DNA of 64,000 nt from Bradyrhizobium sp. WD16 (GTDB taxonomy: Bacteria > Pseudomonadota > Alphaproteobacteria > Rhizobiales > Xanthobacteraceae): positions 4,763,501 to 4,827,500 of the forward strand of contig NZ_CP028908.1 in assembly GCF_024181725.1 (NCBI RefSeq). Direction: 5' to 3'. Position numbers and translations under genes: made by a program. The notes beneath the pieces were generated by a model, which saw only the letters and a program-made list of their open reading frames with translations, had not been told where the DNA came from and searched no databases. Positions 27,842-37,482 of the stretch are shown here, one piece after another; positions within the stretch are counted from its first letter, which is position 1; every line of letters starts with the position of its first letter.

Positions 27842-28795
27842 TCAGCGGGCGGCGCGGGCCGCCTTGAGCCTGGCGAAATCCTCACCGGCGTGGTGCGAGG
27901 AACGGGTCAGCGGCGAGGCCGAAACCATCAGGAAGCCTTTGGTATAGGCAATCTGCTCGTAGCCGGAGAATTCCTCCGGGGTGACGTAGCGCATCACCGC
28001 ATGGTGCTTGCGGGTCGGCTGCAGGTACTGGCCGATGGTGAGGAAGTCGACGTCGGCGGAGCGCAGGTCGTCCATTACCTGAAGCACTTCATGGCGCTCC
28101 TCGCCGAGGCCGACCATGATGCCGGACTTGGTGAAGATCGAGGGATCGATCTCCTTGACCCGCTGCAGCAGCCGGATCGAATGGAAATAGCGCGCGCCGG
28201 GACGCACCGAGAGATAGCGCGACGGGACGGTCTCGAGATTGTGGTTGAAGACGTCGGGCTTGGCGGCGACGACCTGCTCGAGGGCGCCGTCCTTGCGAAG
28301 GAAGTCGGGCGTGAGGATCTCGATGGTGGTCGTCGGGCAACCGGCGCGGATCGCGGCGATGGTCTCGGCGAAGTGGCGCGCGCCGCCGTCGGCGAGGTCG
28401 TCACGGTCGACCGAGGTGATCACCACATGGCTCAGCCCGAGCTTGCGGACCGCTTCGGCGACGTGGGCGGGCTCGCTGGCGTCGAGCGGCGCCGGCATGC
28501 CGGTCTTGACGTTGCAGAAGGCACAGGCGCGCGTGCAGGTGTCGCCCATGATCATGAAGGTGGCGTGCTTCTTGTCCCAGCACTCGCCGATATTGGGGCA
28601 GCCGGCCTCCTCGCAGACGGTGACGAGGCCGTTCTCCTTGACGATATGGCGGGTATCGGCGTAGCCGCGCGTCGTCGGCGCGCGCACCCGAATCCAGTTC
28701 GGCTTCGGCGGCGACACGGCGTCCGGCCGGTTGACCTTTTCCGGGTGGCGGGGGCGGATCGGCTTGTCGGAAACCGTATCGATCAGAACAACCAT
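27842..28795 (-). CDS. lipA: Lipoyl synthase LipA
   Basis: A 317-residue radical SAM enzyme that inserts two sulfurs into octanoyl groups on lipoyl domains. It has both iron-sulfur sites: the auxiliary cluster in [12 protein letters not shown] and the radical [30 protein letters not shown] and the end [18 protein letters not shown] are also diagnostic. The ATG at 28795 gives the usual short N-terminus ([19 protein letters not shown]). It heads a two-gene unit with the COQ10-like gene. The 229-base gap upstream, shared with the divergent glycosylase gene, shows nothing clear. Confidence 0.97.
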   Translation of the reverse strand: MVVLIDTVSDKPIRPRHPEKVNRPDAVSPPKPNWIRVRAPTTRGYADTRHIVKENGLVTVCEEAGCPNIGECWDKKHATFMIMGDTCTRACAFCNVKTGMPAPLDASEPAHVAEAVRKLGLSHVVITSVDRDDLADGGARHFAETIAAIRAGCPTTTIEILTPDFLRKDGALEQVVAAKPDVFNHNLETVPSRYLSVRPGARYFHSIRLLQRVKEIDPSIFTKSGIMVGLGEERHEVLQVMDDLRSADVDFLTIGQYLQPTRKHHAVMRYVTPEEFSGYEQIAYTKGFLMVSASPLTRSSHHAGEDFARLKAARAAR

Positions 28796-29024
28796 TGAAG
28801 ACCTGTCCAAGGACGCCCCGCTTGCGGACGCCCGTTCCTGTGCACTGACGCGAAATATTCTGCCACGCGCCATTGCATCTGGCGCGTCCGCCTCGGGCCC
28901 CCTAACTAGGCGCTTGGCCGCTTGGCCGCAACCGGCGAACACCTGCTACACTATCAATCCAACCATACCATATCAGGCCCCGCGGTTACCGCCGCGGCCC
29001 GGCCGATTCCAGTAAATTCCGCCG

Positions 29025-29615
29025 ATGACGCCCGTTCCCAAGCCGGGGCCCCGCCTCCGCCGCAGCTTCTTCGCCCGCAGCGTCCATGCTGTCGCTCCGG
29101 ACCTGATCGGGGCGACGCTGCTGGTCGACGGCATCGGCGGCGTGATCGTCGAGGTCGAGGCCTATCACCACACCGACCCGGCGGCGCATTCCTATCGGGG
29201 CGAGACGCCGCGCAACGCGGTGATGTTCGGTCCGCCCGGCTATCTCTATGTCTACCGCTCCTACGGCATCCACTGGTGCATGAACGTTGTCTGCGAGGCG
29301 AAGGGCTCGGCGAGCGCCGTGCTGCTGCGCGCGCTGATGCCGACCCGCGGCCTTGCGCTGATGCGGCGTCGTCGCGGCGTCGCCAGCGACACCGCGCTGT
29401 GTTCGGGGCCGGGCAAACTGTGTCAGGCCCTCGCCGTCACCGACGCCCATAACGGCCTGCCGCTCGATGCCGCGCCGATCGCGCTCCATGCGCGCACCGC
29501 CGAGCCCGAGATCGTCACCGGCGTGCGCATCGGCATCACCAAGGCCGCCGACCTGCCCTGGCGCTACGGGCTCAAGGGCTCGCGCTATCTGAGCAAGCCG
29601 TTCAAGCCGGGCTGA
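29025..29615 (+). CDS. DNA-3-methyladenine glycosylase (AAG/MPG family)
   Basis: A 196-residue base-excision repair glycosylase that removes alkylated purines. Family motifs are [20 protein letters not shown], the catalytic [17 protein letters not shown], the DNA-intercalating [20 protein letters not shown] and the [12 protein letters not shown] end region. The length fits the bacterial family. It is divergent from lipA. Right after its stop lie the remains of a VOC-fold gene on the opposite strand. Confidence 0.93.
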   Translation: MTPVPKPGPRLRRSFFARSVHAVAPDLIGATLLVDGIGGVIVEVEAYHHTDPAAHSYRGETPRNAVMFGPPGYLYVYRSYGIHWCMNVVCEAKGSASAVLLRALMPTRGLALMRRRRGVASDTALCSGPGKLCQALAVTDAHNGLPLDAAPIALHARTAEPEIVTGVRIGITKAADLPWRYGLKGSRYLSKPFKPG

Positions 29616-29648
29616 GCGGTTTGGACGGGGCGTGGCAGACGGCCTCGG

Positions 29649-29729
29649 GCCGGTTGCCGTCATGATCGCGTCGTAGAATGCCTCGCAAGAGCCAACGTCG
29701 GCCACCGTGATGGAGACGTGGTCGAGCAT
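29649..29729 (-). pseudogene. Truncated VOC/glyoxalase-family gene fragment
   Basis: The reading frame starting at 29729 begins MLDHVSITVADVGSCEAFYDAIM, which is the typical first strand and helix of VOC (glyoxalase/bleomycin-resistance) proteins of about 120-130 residues. After about 25 residues the similarity stops, and the frame runs on antisense through the glycosylase gene as low-quality sequence. It lies 14 bases after the valS stop. It looks like the 5' remnant of a gene cut by a deletion or rearrangement that brought in the glycosylase gene. Confidence 0.6.
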
Positions 29730-29743
29730 GCGCGCTTTCCGAG

Positions 29744-32536
29744 CTACGCCGCGCTCTTGAGGCGCTCCAGCGCCTCGCGGATCTTGGCCTTGCGGGCCTC
29801 GGCCTCGTCGCGCTTCTCGCGCTGCTCATCGACCACCTCTTCCGGCGCCCGGGCCATGAAATCGGCATTGCCGAGCTTGGCGTCGATCCGCTTGATGTCG
29901 GCCTCGACCTTGGCGAGTTCCTTGTCGAGCCGGGTCTTCTCGGCGGCGAAATCGATGACGCCCTTGAGCGGCAGCGCGGCGACGTCGCCGCGGACCAGCA
30001 GCTGCACCGCGCCATCGGGGGCGCGGTCCGCGGCGGTGATGTCGGCGACCCGGGCAAGGCGCCGGATCACGCCGTCCCAGCGCGCGGCGCGGGCCCCGGT
30101 CTGCGCGCCGGTGGCGGCGAGGACCAGCGGCGTCAGCGTTGCCGGCGGGATGTTCATCTCGGCACGCACCGAGCGGATCGCGGTGACGAGATCGACGACC
30201 CAGCCGATCTCGGCCTCGGCCGCTTCGTTGCGCAGGCGCTCGATCGGCAGGCCGTGGCCACCGACCGGCCAGGGCGTCAACGCCAATAGCGCGTCCCGCT
30301 TCGCCGTCACCGCCCACAATTCCTCGGTGATGAAGGGCATGAAGGGGTGGAGCAGCTTGAGGATCTGGTCGCGCACCCAGGCCACCATGGCGCGGGTCTC
30401 GGCCTTGGCCGGGCCGTCGGCGCCGGTCAGCACCGGCTTGGCGAGTTCGAGGTACCAGTCGCAATAGACGTTCCAGACGAAGCGATAGATGGCGCCCGCG
30501 GCATCGTTGAAGCGATAGGATTCGACCGCCTCGGTGACCTCGGTGGCGGCCGCGGCGGTCTCGTGGGCGATCCAGCGGTTGAGCGTCTCATCCGCCGCGG
30601 TCGGATCGAAATCCGCCGGCACCACGCACTCGTTCATCTCGGCGAAGCGCGTCGCATTCCACAGCTTGGTCGCGAAATTGCGATAGCCCTCGACGCGCTG
30701 GGTGGCGAGCTTGATGTCGCGGCCCTGCGCCGCCATGGCGGCCAGCGTGAAGCGCAGCGCGTCGGCGCCGTACTGGTCGATCAGGTTCAAGGGATCGATG
30801 ACGTTGCCCTTCGACTTCGACATCTTGGCGCCCTTCTCGTCGCGGACGAGCGCGTGGATGTAGACGGTCGGGAACGGCACTTCCTTCATGAAGTGGAGGC
30901 CCATCATCATCATCCGGGCGACCCAGAAGAAGATGATGTCGAAACCGGTGACCAGGACGTCGGTCGGGTAATAGCGGTGCAGGTCCTCGTCGCTGTCGGG
31001 CCAGCCGAGCGTCGAGAACGGCCACAGCGCCGAGGAGAACCAGGTGTCGAGCACGTCCTCGTCGCGGGTGATGAAACCCGCGCGCAGGCTGGGATCGAGC
31101 GCCATGTCGTGGCCCTGCTCGGCGGTGATCACCTCCTGCTCGGTGTAATAGGCGAGCGCGTGGCCGACCGCCTCCTCCTCGGTCTCGGCGACGAAGACCT
31201 TGCCGTCGGGACCGTACCAGGCGGGGATCTGGTGGCCCCACCACAATTGGCGCGAGATGCACCACGGCTGGATGTTCTCCATCCAGTCGAAATAGGTCTT
31301 CTCCCAGTTCCTCGGCACGAAGCTGGTGGCGCTGTCGCGCACTGCGGCGATCGCCGGCTTGGCCAGCGTCTTGGCGTCGACATACCACTGGTCGGTGAGG
31401 AACGGCTCGATCACCACGCCCGAGCGGTCGCCATGCGGCACCATGTGGGTGTTGGGCTCGATCTTCTCCAGGAAGCCGAAGTCCTCCAGCCGCGCCACGA
31501 TCGCCTTGCGCGCGGCGAAGCGCTCCATGCCGTGAAACTCGGCGGCGAATTCGCCGGCGCCTTCCGGCAGGCCACGCAGGTAATCGGCATTGTCGAGCAG
31601 CGCGAGGTGCGCCTCCTGGTCGAGAATGCTGATCTGCGGCAGGTGGTGGCGGCGGCCGACTTCGAAGTCGTTGAAGTCGTGGGCGGGCGTGATCTTCACC
31701 GCGCCGGAGCCCTTCTCGGGATCGGAATACGTATCGGCGACGATCGGAATGCGCCGGCCGACCAGCGGCAGCACGACATGGCGGCCGATGAGTTGCTGGT
31801 AGCGCTCGTCATCGGGATGAACCGCGACTGCGCTGTCGCCGAGCATGGTTTCGGGGCGCGTCGTCGCCACGACGATGAAGCTGGACGGATCGTTCGGGTC
31901 GAAGGTCGCGTCCTCGAGCGGATAGCGCAGATGCCAGAGATGGCTCTTGACCTCGACCTGCTGGACCTCGAGGTCCGAGATCGCGGTGAGCAGCTTGGGG
32001 TCCCAGTTGACCAGCCGCTTGTCCTTGTAGATCAGCCCGTCGCGATGCAGCTCGACGAACACCTTGACGACGGCGCGCGACAGCCCCTCGTCCATGGTGA
32101 AGCGTTCGCGCGACCAGTCGCAGGAGGCGCCGAGACGCTTGAGCTGGTTGACGATGGTGCCGCCGGATTCGGCCTTCCATTGCCACACCCGCTCGAGGAA
32201 TTTGGCCCGCCCCATGTCGCGGCGGCCCGGCTCCTGCCGCTCCATCAGCTGGCGCTCGACCACCATCTGGGTGGCGATGCCGGCATGGTCGGTGCCGGGC
32301 TGCCACAGCACGTCGCGGCCGCGCATGCGCTCGAAGCGGCAGAGCACGTCCTGGAGGGTGTTGTTGAGGGCATGGCCCATGTGAAGCGAGCCGGTGACAT
32401 TCGGCGGCGGGATCACGACGGTGAAGGGCTTGGCATCGCGCCGCTCCGGGCGGCCGGCGCGGAACGCCTTCGCGTCCTCCCAGGCCTTGGCAATGCGGCC
32501 TTCGATCTCGGCGGGCTGGTAGGTTTTCTCGATCAT
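29744..32536 (-). CDS. valS: Valyl-tRNA synthetase
   Basis: A 930-residue class I aminoacyl-tRNA synthetase. It has the HIGH-type motif [17 protein letters not shown], the editing domain with [36 protein letters not shown], the KMSKS motif in [14 protein letters not shown] and a C-terminal coiled coil ([21 protein letters not shown], shown by two halves). The length is typical. It starts 277 bases after popZ on the same strand, and the gap shows no clear feature. Confidence 0.97.
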   Translation of the reverse strand: MIEKTYQPAEIEGRIAKAWEDAKAFRAGRPERRDAKPFTVVIPPPNVTGSLHMGHALNNTLQDVLCRFERMRGRDVLWQPGTDHAGIATQMVVERQLMERQEPGRRDMGRAKFLERVWQWKAESGGTIVNQLKRLGASCDWSRERFTMDEGLSRAVVKVFVELHRDGLIYKDKRLVNWDPKLLTAISDLEVQQVEVKSHLWHLRYPLEDATFDPNDPSSFIVVATTRPETMLGDSAVAVHPDDERYQQLIGRHVVLPLVGRRIPIVADTYSDPEKGSGAVKITPAHDFNDFEVGRRHHLPQISILDQEAHLALLDNADYLRGLPEGAGEFAAEFHGMERFAARKAIVARLEDFGFLEKIEPNTHMVPHGDRSGVVIEPFLTDQWYVDAKTLAKPAIAAVRDSATSFVPRNWEKTYFDWMENIQPWCISRQLWWGHQIPAWYGPDGKVFVAETEEEAVGHALAYYTEQEVITAEQGHDMALDPSLRAGFITRDEDVLDTWFSSALWPFSTLGWPDSDEDLHRYYPTDVLVTGFDIIFFWVARMMMMGLHFMKEVPFPTVYIHALVRDEKGAKMSKSKGNVIDPLNLIDQYGADALRFTLAAMAAQGRDIKLATQRVEGYRNFATKLWNATRFAEMNECVVPADFDPTAADETLNRWIAHETAAAATEVTEAVESYRFNDAAGAIYRFVWNVYCDWYLELAKPVLTGADGPAKAETRAMVAWVRDQILKLLHPFMPFITEELWAVTAKRDALLALTPWPVGGHGLPIERLRNEAAEAEIGWVVDLVTAIRSVRAEMNIPPATLTPLVLAATGAQTGARAARWDGVIRRLARVADITAADRAPDGAVQLLVRGDVAALPLKGVIDFAAEKTRLDKELAKVEADIKRIDAKLGNADFMARAPEEVVDEQREKRDEAEARKAKIREALERLKSAA

Positions 32537-32813
32537 GGCACTTCAATTCATCGGTCGGGCGGCAGGTCGCGGCCTGGACGAAAACGCGTTCGGGACCGGC
32601 GCCGGTCTGGCGCCGGATGAGGGTAAGGCACGGCAGATCAAGGTCTTAGAGGCAAAACTGAAGGCGCGACCTTGGCAGCCCGACGGATCGGGCCGCGGCG
32701 CTGCTCAGCGCGGGCGATCCGGCACCACCGCCCTAAAAAGCCGCCACAGCGCCCGGAGTCAACCGCAGCGGGCGGCATCCGGCAAGGAAGCGGACGGACG
32801 AAGGGTGGCTGCC

Positions 32814-33614
32814 TCAGCGGCCGCGGGACACGCGCTCGATCTCGGCGCGGACGATGCGCTCGACGAGGTTGGGCAGGTTGTCGTCGATCCAGGCCTTGAG
32901 CATCGGCCGGAGCATTTCCTTGACGAGATCCTCCAGCGTGCGGGCATTGTTCGACAGCACCGTATTGGCCAGAGAATTGAACGCCGACTCGACCGAGGCC
33001 ATGGTCGAGGTCGACATCAGCGGGCGCGACGGCGGCAACTCGGCCTCGGCAGCCGGCTGCGGGTCCATCGCCGCGGATGAAAACGTCGCAGGCAGGGGCG
33101 CCGCCGGTTGATAGGTCATCGACGCCGAGCGCGGTTCGGCGAACTCGAGATCGTCCGCCGGTTCGACCGGCTGGAAGCTCGGTCGCGGCAGCGGGGTCGG
33201 AGCCGGAGCGGGGTCGGGAAGCGCCATCTGCTCGGTCAGTTCGAAGACGTCGTTCTGCGGGTCGGAGGCGCGCACATCCTCTGCGGAGGTGTCGGCATCG
33301 AAGCCCGCCAGCATGGCATCGATGTCCTCCTGGGAATTCTTGGCGGCAGGCGGCGGAGCCGGTGCTGGCGGCGGCGGGGCTGGTGCCGGCTTCGGTGGCG
33401 GCGTCGCCGCCTTGGCGGCCGGCTTGGGCGGCGCGACGGGAGGCGGCGTGATGGCAGCCGGCGTGATGGCCGCCGGTGCCGGGGGATTGGGTGGCGGAGC
33501 AGGATTGGGGACCGCTGCGGTCGCCGGCTTGCCTTCGTCGTCCGCGATGATCCGCCTGATCGACGCGAGGATCTCCTCCATCGAGGGCTCTTGTGCCCTT
33601 GCTGGTTGCGTCAT
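32814..33614 (-). CDS. popZ: Polar organizing protein PopZ-like (DUF2497)
   Basis: A 266-residue protein. The N-terminal helix has EPSMEEILASIRRIIADDE. A long disordered region rich in Pro and Ala follows (about residues 30-200). The C-terminal oligomerisation helices include LEDLVKEMLRPMLKAWIDDN and LVERIVRAEIERVSR. This is the DUF2497/PopZ architecture; in Caulobacter PopZ forms a cell-pole matrix that anchors chromosome centromeres. The ATG at 33614 is chosen because the conserved helix begins about 12 residues later. It lies downstream of a TolC-type gene, with valS following. Confidence 0.85.
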   Translation of the reverse strand: MTQPARAQEPSMEEILASIRRIIADDEGKPATAAVPNPAPPPNPPAPAAITPAAITPPPVAPPKPAAKAATPPPKPAPAPPPPAPAPPPAAKNSQEDIDAMLAGFDADTSAEDVRASDPQNDVFELTEQMALPDPAPAPTPLPRPSFQPVEPADDLEFAEPRSASMTYQPAAPLPATFSSAAMDPQPAAEAELPPSRPLMSTSTMASVESAFNSLANTVLSNNARTLEDLVKEMLRPMLKAWIDDNLPNLVERIVRAEIERVSRGR

Positions 33615-33809
33615 CGCCGACCCCACATCACAGCGCCCTTCAGCAGCATTCACATCGGCGGAAGAAAATTCGATCAAGCAGACACGCCGTACGCCGCGCC
33701 GGCACGAATCGCCTCAGATGTTTTCTGAAAGGTATGTCAGGCCATCAAATGATTGCAAGCAAAGGGCTGTGGACACGCCACTTCCGCAACGACGATCCCG
33801 CATCATCTT

Positions 33810-33838
33810 GCATCGCGCCGCGAGTCGCGGCGCGATGC
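33810..33838. terminator. Strong hairpin after the TolC-type gene
   Basis: A perfect 12-base stem, gcatcgcgccgc (33810-33821) with gcggcgcgatgc (33827-33838), and a five-base loop, beginning 8 bases after the tolC stop in the direction of transcription. No T-run follows, so termination may need other factors. Confidence 0.55.
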
Positions 33839-33845
33839 GAAATGT

Positions 33846-35249
33846 TCAGCGACCGTCGGGGGTGCGGACGCCGGCCCAGCTGTCGCGCACCTGCTGATAA
33901 TGCACCGACGCATCGTAGACGGTGGTCGGCAGTCCCAGCACGGTCGGCGACAAACGGCCGACGGCGCTGAGCACGCTGTAGGACGCCACGACGCGATCAT
34001 GCTGGGCGGTCACCAGCGAGTTGCGGGCGTTGACCAGGGCCTGCTGCGCGTTCAACACGTCGAGCGTGGTGCGCTGCCCTACCCGCGCTTCTTCGCGCAC
34101 GCCGTTCAGCGCCGTTTCCGACGCGGTCACCTGGGACTGCGCCGACTGCACCTGCGACTTGGTCGACTGGAGCTGGCCCCAGGCCTGGGCAATGGTGGCC
34201 CGTGTCTGGTCGCGGACCTGTTCGAGGTTGAGGCGCTGCTGCGCCAGGGTTTCCTTGGACTGGCGGATCAGCGAATACTCGGCGCCGCCCTGATAGACTG
34301 GGACGCTGAGCTGCGCGACCGCCGAGGCACTGAGCGACCGGTAGACCGTCAGCGTATTCTCGTAGGCCTGCTGGATCGAGCCCACCAGGGAGACAGTCGG
34401 GAACAGCGCGCCTTCGGCGACCTTGACATTGAGGAAGCTGACATCGATGCCGTACATCGCGGAAGTGACGTTGGGGTTTTCCGTCAAGCCGATGTCGTAG
34501 GCCTTGCCCAGCGTCGGTGGCAGAAAACGGTCGACCGGCGAGGCCGGCGCGAGATTTTCCGGCTCGGTGCCGATGATGCGGCGGAAATTGGCGCGGGTGG
34601 TGACGAGGTTCGCTTCCGCGATGAGCTGCTGGGTGCGTCCGGCGGCGAGCTGGGCCTCCGACTGGGCGACGTCGGTGCGGGTCACCTCGCCAACATTGAA
34701 GCGGTCCTGGGTCTGCTTCAGGGTCTGCTCGAGCACGCGGGTGTTGCTGCGCTGGACTTCGACGATGGCGGCATCGCGCAGGTAGTCCATGTAGATCGTG
34801 GCCGCGGCGAACAGCACGGTCTGCTCCATGACGCGCAGGCCCTCGCGCGCCGACGACACCTGGCTCTCGGCGGAGCGGGTGCGATTGGCGGTCTGCTGGC
34901 CGTTGTACAGCGTCTGGGTGATGGTGGCGCCGACGGAGCGTGGCGGATTGGCGCCCTGTATGTGCGCGCTCGTGATGGCGCCGGGGCCGCTCGGCGTGTT
35001 GGTGACCGTGTCGTTGTACTGATAGCCGGCGCTGGCGGTGATCGAGACCTTGGGCCGATAGCCCGACAGAGCCTGGGGCACGGTTTCGTCCGTCACCCGC
35101 ACCGCAGCGCGCTGGGCATTGAGCTGCGGGTTGTTCTGGTAGGCACGCACCAGCGAGGCTTCGATGGTGTCGGCCAGCGCCGGGGCCGTTGCCGCGAGCC
35201 CCAGCATCAGAGCGGCGACAGCTGCCCCCGTGGCGATCTTCAAATGCAT
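33846..35249 (-). CDS. TolC-family outer membrane channel
   Basis: A 467-residue outer membrane efflux protein. It has a signal peptide (ATGAAVAALMLGLAATAPALA, split here as VAALMLGLAATAPALA) with cleavage before DTIEASLVRAY, then two repeated halves of long helices with strand pairs (SITASAGYQYNDTVTN and FPTVSLVGSIQQAYEN). The TolC-like LYNGGQ-type LYNGQQTANRTRSAES and PVYQGGAEYSLIRQS are present. It works as the outer channel for type I secretion and efflux pumps. No exporter gene is next to it, but the type I secretion cluster at 37483-43383 lacks its own channel and could use this one. Confidence 0.88.
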   Translation of the reverse strand: MHLKIATGAAVAALMLGLAATAPALADTIEASLVRAYQNNPQLNAQRAAVRVTDETVPQALSGYRPKVSITASAGYQYNDTVTNTPSGPGAITSAHIQGANPPRSVGATITQTLYNGQQTANRTRSAESQVSSAREGLRVMEQTVLFAAATIYMDYLRDAAIVEVQRSNTRVLEQTLKQTQDRFNVGEVTRTDVAQSEAQLAAGRTQQLIAEANLVTTRANFRRIIGTEPENLAPASPVDRFLPPTLGKAYDIGLTENPNVTSAMYGIDVSFLNVKVAEGALFPTVSLVGSIQQAYENTLTVYRSLSASAVAQLSVPVYQGGAEYSLIRQSKETLAQQRLNLEQVRDQTRATIAQAWGQLQSTKSQVQSAQSQVTASETALNGVREEARVGQRTTLDVLNAQQALVNARNSLVTAQHDRVVASYSVLSAVGRLSPTVLGLPTTVYDASVHYQQVRDSWAGVRTPDGR

Positions 35250-35470
35250 TCCCGATTTTCCATCATCTCCCGCCCTATCCGCTCGCCATGCAGGCGCGCG
35301 AAACCGGGCGGTTGTGTCCCCGACTCAACCACCCGCCAACATAGGCGGGACCTTGAAGGTGGGAAATCCCCAATGCCGAGCGAGCTTGGCGAAAAAGCGC
35401 TGCTGGCGCAATCGGGTCACACTGGCCCGACCTGCTTGTTCTTGCAGCGCATGACAATCCGCCGCGTGGG

Positions 35471-36136
35471 TCAAAAAACGAAGGCCGGAGACCGTTCGAG
35501 GCCCGGCAGCACGGCCGCATAGGCGTCGAACAGCGGCCGGTTGCCGAAATCCGCCGGCGACCGGGTGACGATCTCGGCCCGCGGCGGGTTGGCGGTCGCG
35601 AAGACACCGACGAGCCGTCCCCCGGGCTTGAGCTGGGCATAGAGCGTCGTGGGGGCCACCTGGGTGGCGCCGTCGAGCAGGATGACGTCGAACGGCGCCC
35701 GGTCAGGGGCGCCGGCGGCCACCGGGGCCTGGATGACGGCGACGTTGGTCGCGCCGACCTGCCTGAGCGTCGCCTTGGCCGTCGCGGCCAGGGTCGGATC
35801 GGCTTCGGTCGCCACCACCTCGCGGGCGAGACGGGCCGCCAACGCCGCTGAATAGCCGGTGGCGCAGCCCACCACGAGAATCCGGCAGTCCTCCGTTACC
35901 TCGGCGGCCTGCAGCAGGCGGGCCAGGACGGCGGGCTTCAACAGGGATCGCTTCGCAGTGCCCGGCGCGCCGACATCCAGGTCGAGATCGAGATAGGCCA
36001 GCGCCCGCCTCGCCTCGGGAACGAACAGCTCGCGCGGCACCGCCAGCATGGCGTCGATGATCCGCAGATCGGTGAAATTGCTGGGCCGCACCTGCCCATC
36101 CACCATCTTCTGCCGCGCACTGGAAAAATTGGTCAT
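35471..36136 (-). CDS. Protein-L-isoaspartate O-methyltransferase-like protein
   Basis: A 221-residue SAM-dependent methyltransferase related to Pcm. It has MVDGQVRPSNFTDLRIIDAM, PRELFVPEARRALAYLD, the SAM-binding ILVVGCATGYSAALAARLA and ATEADPTLAATA. In many rhizobial genomes this Pcm-like gene lies beside a TolC gene, as here. The catalytic residues of true isoaspartate repair enzymes are not clearly all present, so the substrate is uncertain. It is upstream of tolC on the same strand, 221 bases apart. Confidence 0.82.
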   Translation of the reverse strand: MTNFSSARQKMVDGQVRPSNFTDLRIIDAMLAVPRELFVPEARRALAYLDLDLDVGAPGTAKRSLLKPAVLARLLQAAEVTEDCRILVVGCATGYSAALAARLAREVVATEADPTLAATAKATLRQVGATNVAVIQAPVAAGAPDRAPFDVILLDGATQVAPTTLYAQLKPGGRLVGVFATANPPRAEIVTRSPADFGNRPLFDAYAAVLPGLERSPAFVF

Positions 36137-36477
36137 GCTGGAACATCCCCTGCCATTGGCGGGGCGCATCTTTGGTGCAACGCGGGCCAAAACGCAACCG
36201 CGCCGCAACGCGTCCACAAGGCGGTCGAGCGGTCACCGCAACCGGTCACCGAATCAGGCTCGTGCCGTGGCTTGCAGCTTGATGCGATTTGACAATTTCA
36301 GGCCTCGTGGCCGAGCCCGCAACCGCGTTTCGGACATGCCTTTTCGAGGACCCGAGGGATGGCGGGCGCCGCTTTTCGGGATCGCCCGGAAGAGCGTCCC
36401 CTGACGGCGATGGCGGTGGCGTTTGTCGCGACCGTGCCCGGCGGGGCGCCGGTCAGACGCATCCCTGGAATCAGAAA

Positions 36478-36502
36478 GGCCGCTCCGGGACACGAAGCGG
36501 CC
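36478..36502 (-). terminator. Terminator-like hairpin, minus strand
   Basis: The stem ggccgct (36478-36484) pairs with agcggcc (36496-36502), with an 11-base loop. On the minus strand the stem is followed by TTTCTGATT, as in a factor-independent terminator. The only transcript known to approach it is that of tRNA-Asn, 260 bases upstream. Confidence 0.5.
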
Positions 36503-36595
36503 TACCGGGCAAATGGATCCGTGCTGAAATGAATTGGTGCCCCCCGGTGGACGAGAGCTACCACGGGTCCGGGTTCCCCTTTGTGAGGTCGATCA

Positions 36596-36640
36596 CACTT
36601 GGCTGGGAAACACTTGGCCGGGAAACACTTGGCCGGGAAA
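36596..36640. repeat. Three 15-base tandem repeats
   Basis: The unit cacttggc(t/c)gggaaa occurs three times head to tail (36596-36610, 36611-36625, 36626-36640). Only one base differs, in the first copy. It is a short array with no spacers, so not CRISPR. It lies about 120 bases beyond the 3' end of the tRNA-Asn gene. Confidence 0.85.
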
Positions 36641-36762
36641 GAGAGCCCCTGGCGGCCGGGGCCGATCCGCCTCTGGCGGCGGCCATAATTTCGGCTTTCG
36701 CTGTATTTTGTGTGGTTTGCGGTTGCTTGCGGCTGCGGGCAAACAACGGCGAATAAGGCGTG

Positions 36763-36837
36763 TGGCTCCTCGGGCCGGATTCGAACCAGCGACCAACCGG
36801 TTAACAGCCGGTTGCTCTACCACTGAGCTACCGAGGA
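36763..36837 (-). tRNA. tRNA-Asn (GTT anticodon)
   Basis: 75 bases including an encoded CCA end. The acceptor stem TCCTCGG pairs with CCGAGGA, the D arm contains AGCTCAGTGGTAGAGC, the anticodon arm contains CTGTTAA with anticodon GTT, and the T arm contains GGTTCGAATCC. All stems pair properly. It is the only RNA gene in this part. Confidence 0.96.
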
Positions 36838-37482
36838 ACAGGGCCGGACGGGTCCGGCGACGCAGGGGCGTATAACAAAGCCCCCGTCGGTTGCCTAGCG
36901 GGTATTTGCCGAATTTTTCCAATCCGGTGGACAGACTTGCGGACCTGCCTTCGGCCGACCGCCGTTTGGCGCCAATTCTCGGACCGCCGGCGCGGCAATG
37001 ACGGCGGCGCCGGATTTGACCCGGGATCGCCCGCGGCGAGCCAGCCCTGCCCCAATCTGTTGCCGGCATTGCCGGCGACCAGCTCCGACGTGGCGCATGG
37101 TGCGCGGCGGTGGCTTGCTTCTGCAGCCGCAGGGCGCGGCGATCGCGCGGCCATGTCGGGCGGCCGCATCGTCGCTGAAACGAAGCTGAAGAACCAGCGG
37201 GCGCTGAAACGTGGCTCGTTTGCGCTGCGGATCACTCGTTCGCTGCGCGACGCCACTGCAAGAGCGCCGTGCGGTGATATGGCGCAAATGCGGGCGCGTG
37301 TAGCCACCGCCACTGGACCGGTTGTCGTTTCGCCAGAACTCGCCTGTGGACGTCGCCGCGTCAAATTGGCGCAAGACCCGCTTCCGCTTGTTCCCCGTCG
37401 CCTCGCTGTCATCGAGCCCCACTAGCAGTCGTCCGCCGAAGTTGACGGCCCTTAACCGACTTTTTGCGAGGAGCTGCCTGAC
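36838..37482. other. Intergenic region before the RTX gene
   Basis: These 645 bases lie between tRNA-Asn and the RTX protein. Long open frames exist on both strands, but they are arginine-rich, overlap one another and show no family pattern, as expected from GC-rich non-coding DNA. The promoter of the RTX gene must lie here; no clear site was recognised. Confidence 0.5.

Larger units (their letters stand above)
36137..36762. other. Intergenic region between Pcm-like gene and tRNA-Asn
   Basis: These 626 bases carry no convincing gene. They hold a terminator-like hairpin on the minus strand (36478-36502) and three 15-base tandem repeats (36596-36640). With the tRNA-Asn gene upstream, part of the region may be transcribed as the tRNA trailer or an unannotated small RNA. 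Confidence 0.5.

Noticed and set aside
36596..36640. Tandem repeats as a CRISPR array
   Set aside because: The units are only 15 bases and directly adjacent, without spacers, and no cas gene is present.
36828..37425. Overlapping open frames on both strands before the RTX gene
   Set aside because: Arg/Pro-rich, mutually overlapping and partly over the tRNA-Asn gene; no family resemblance.
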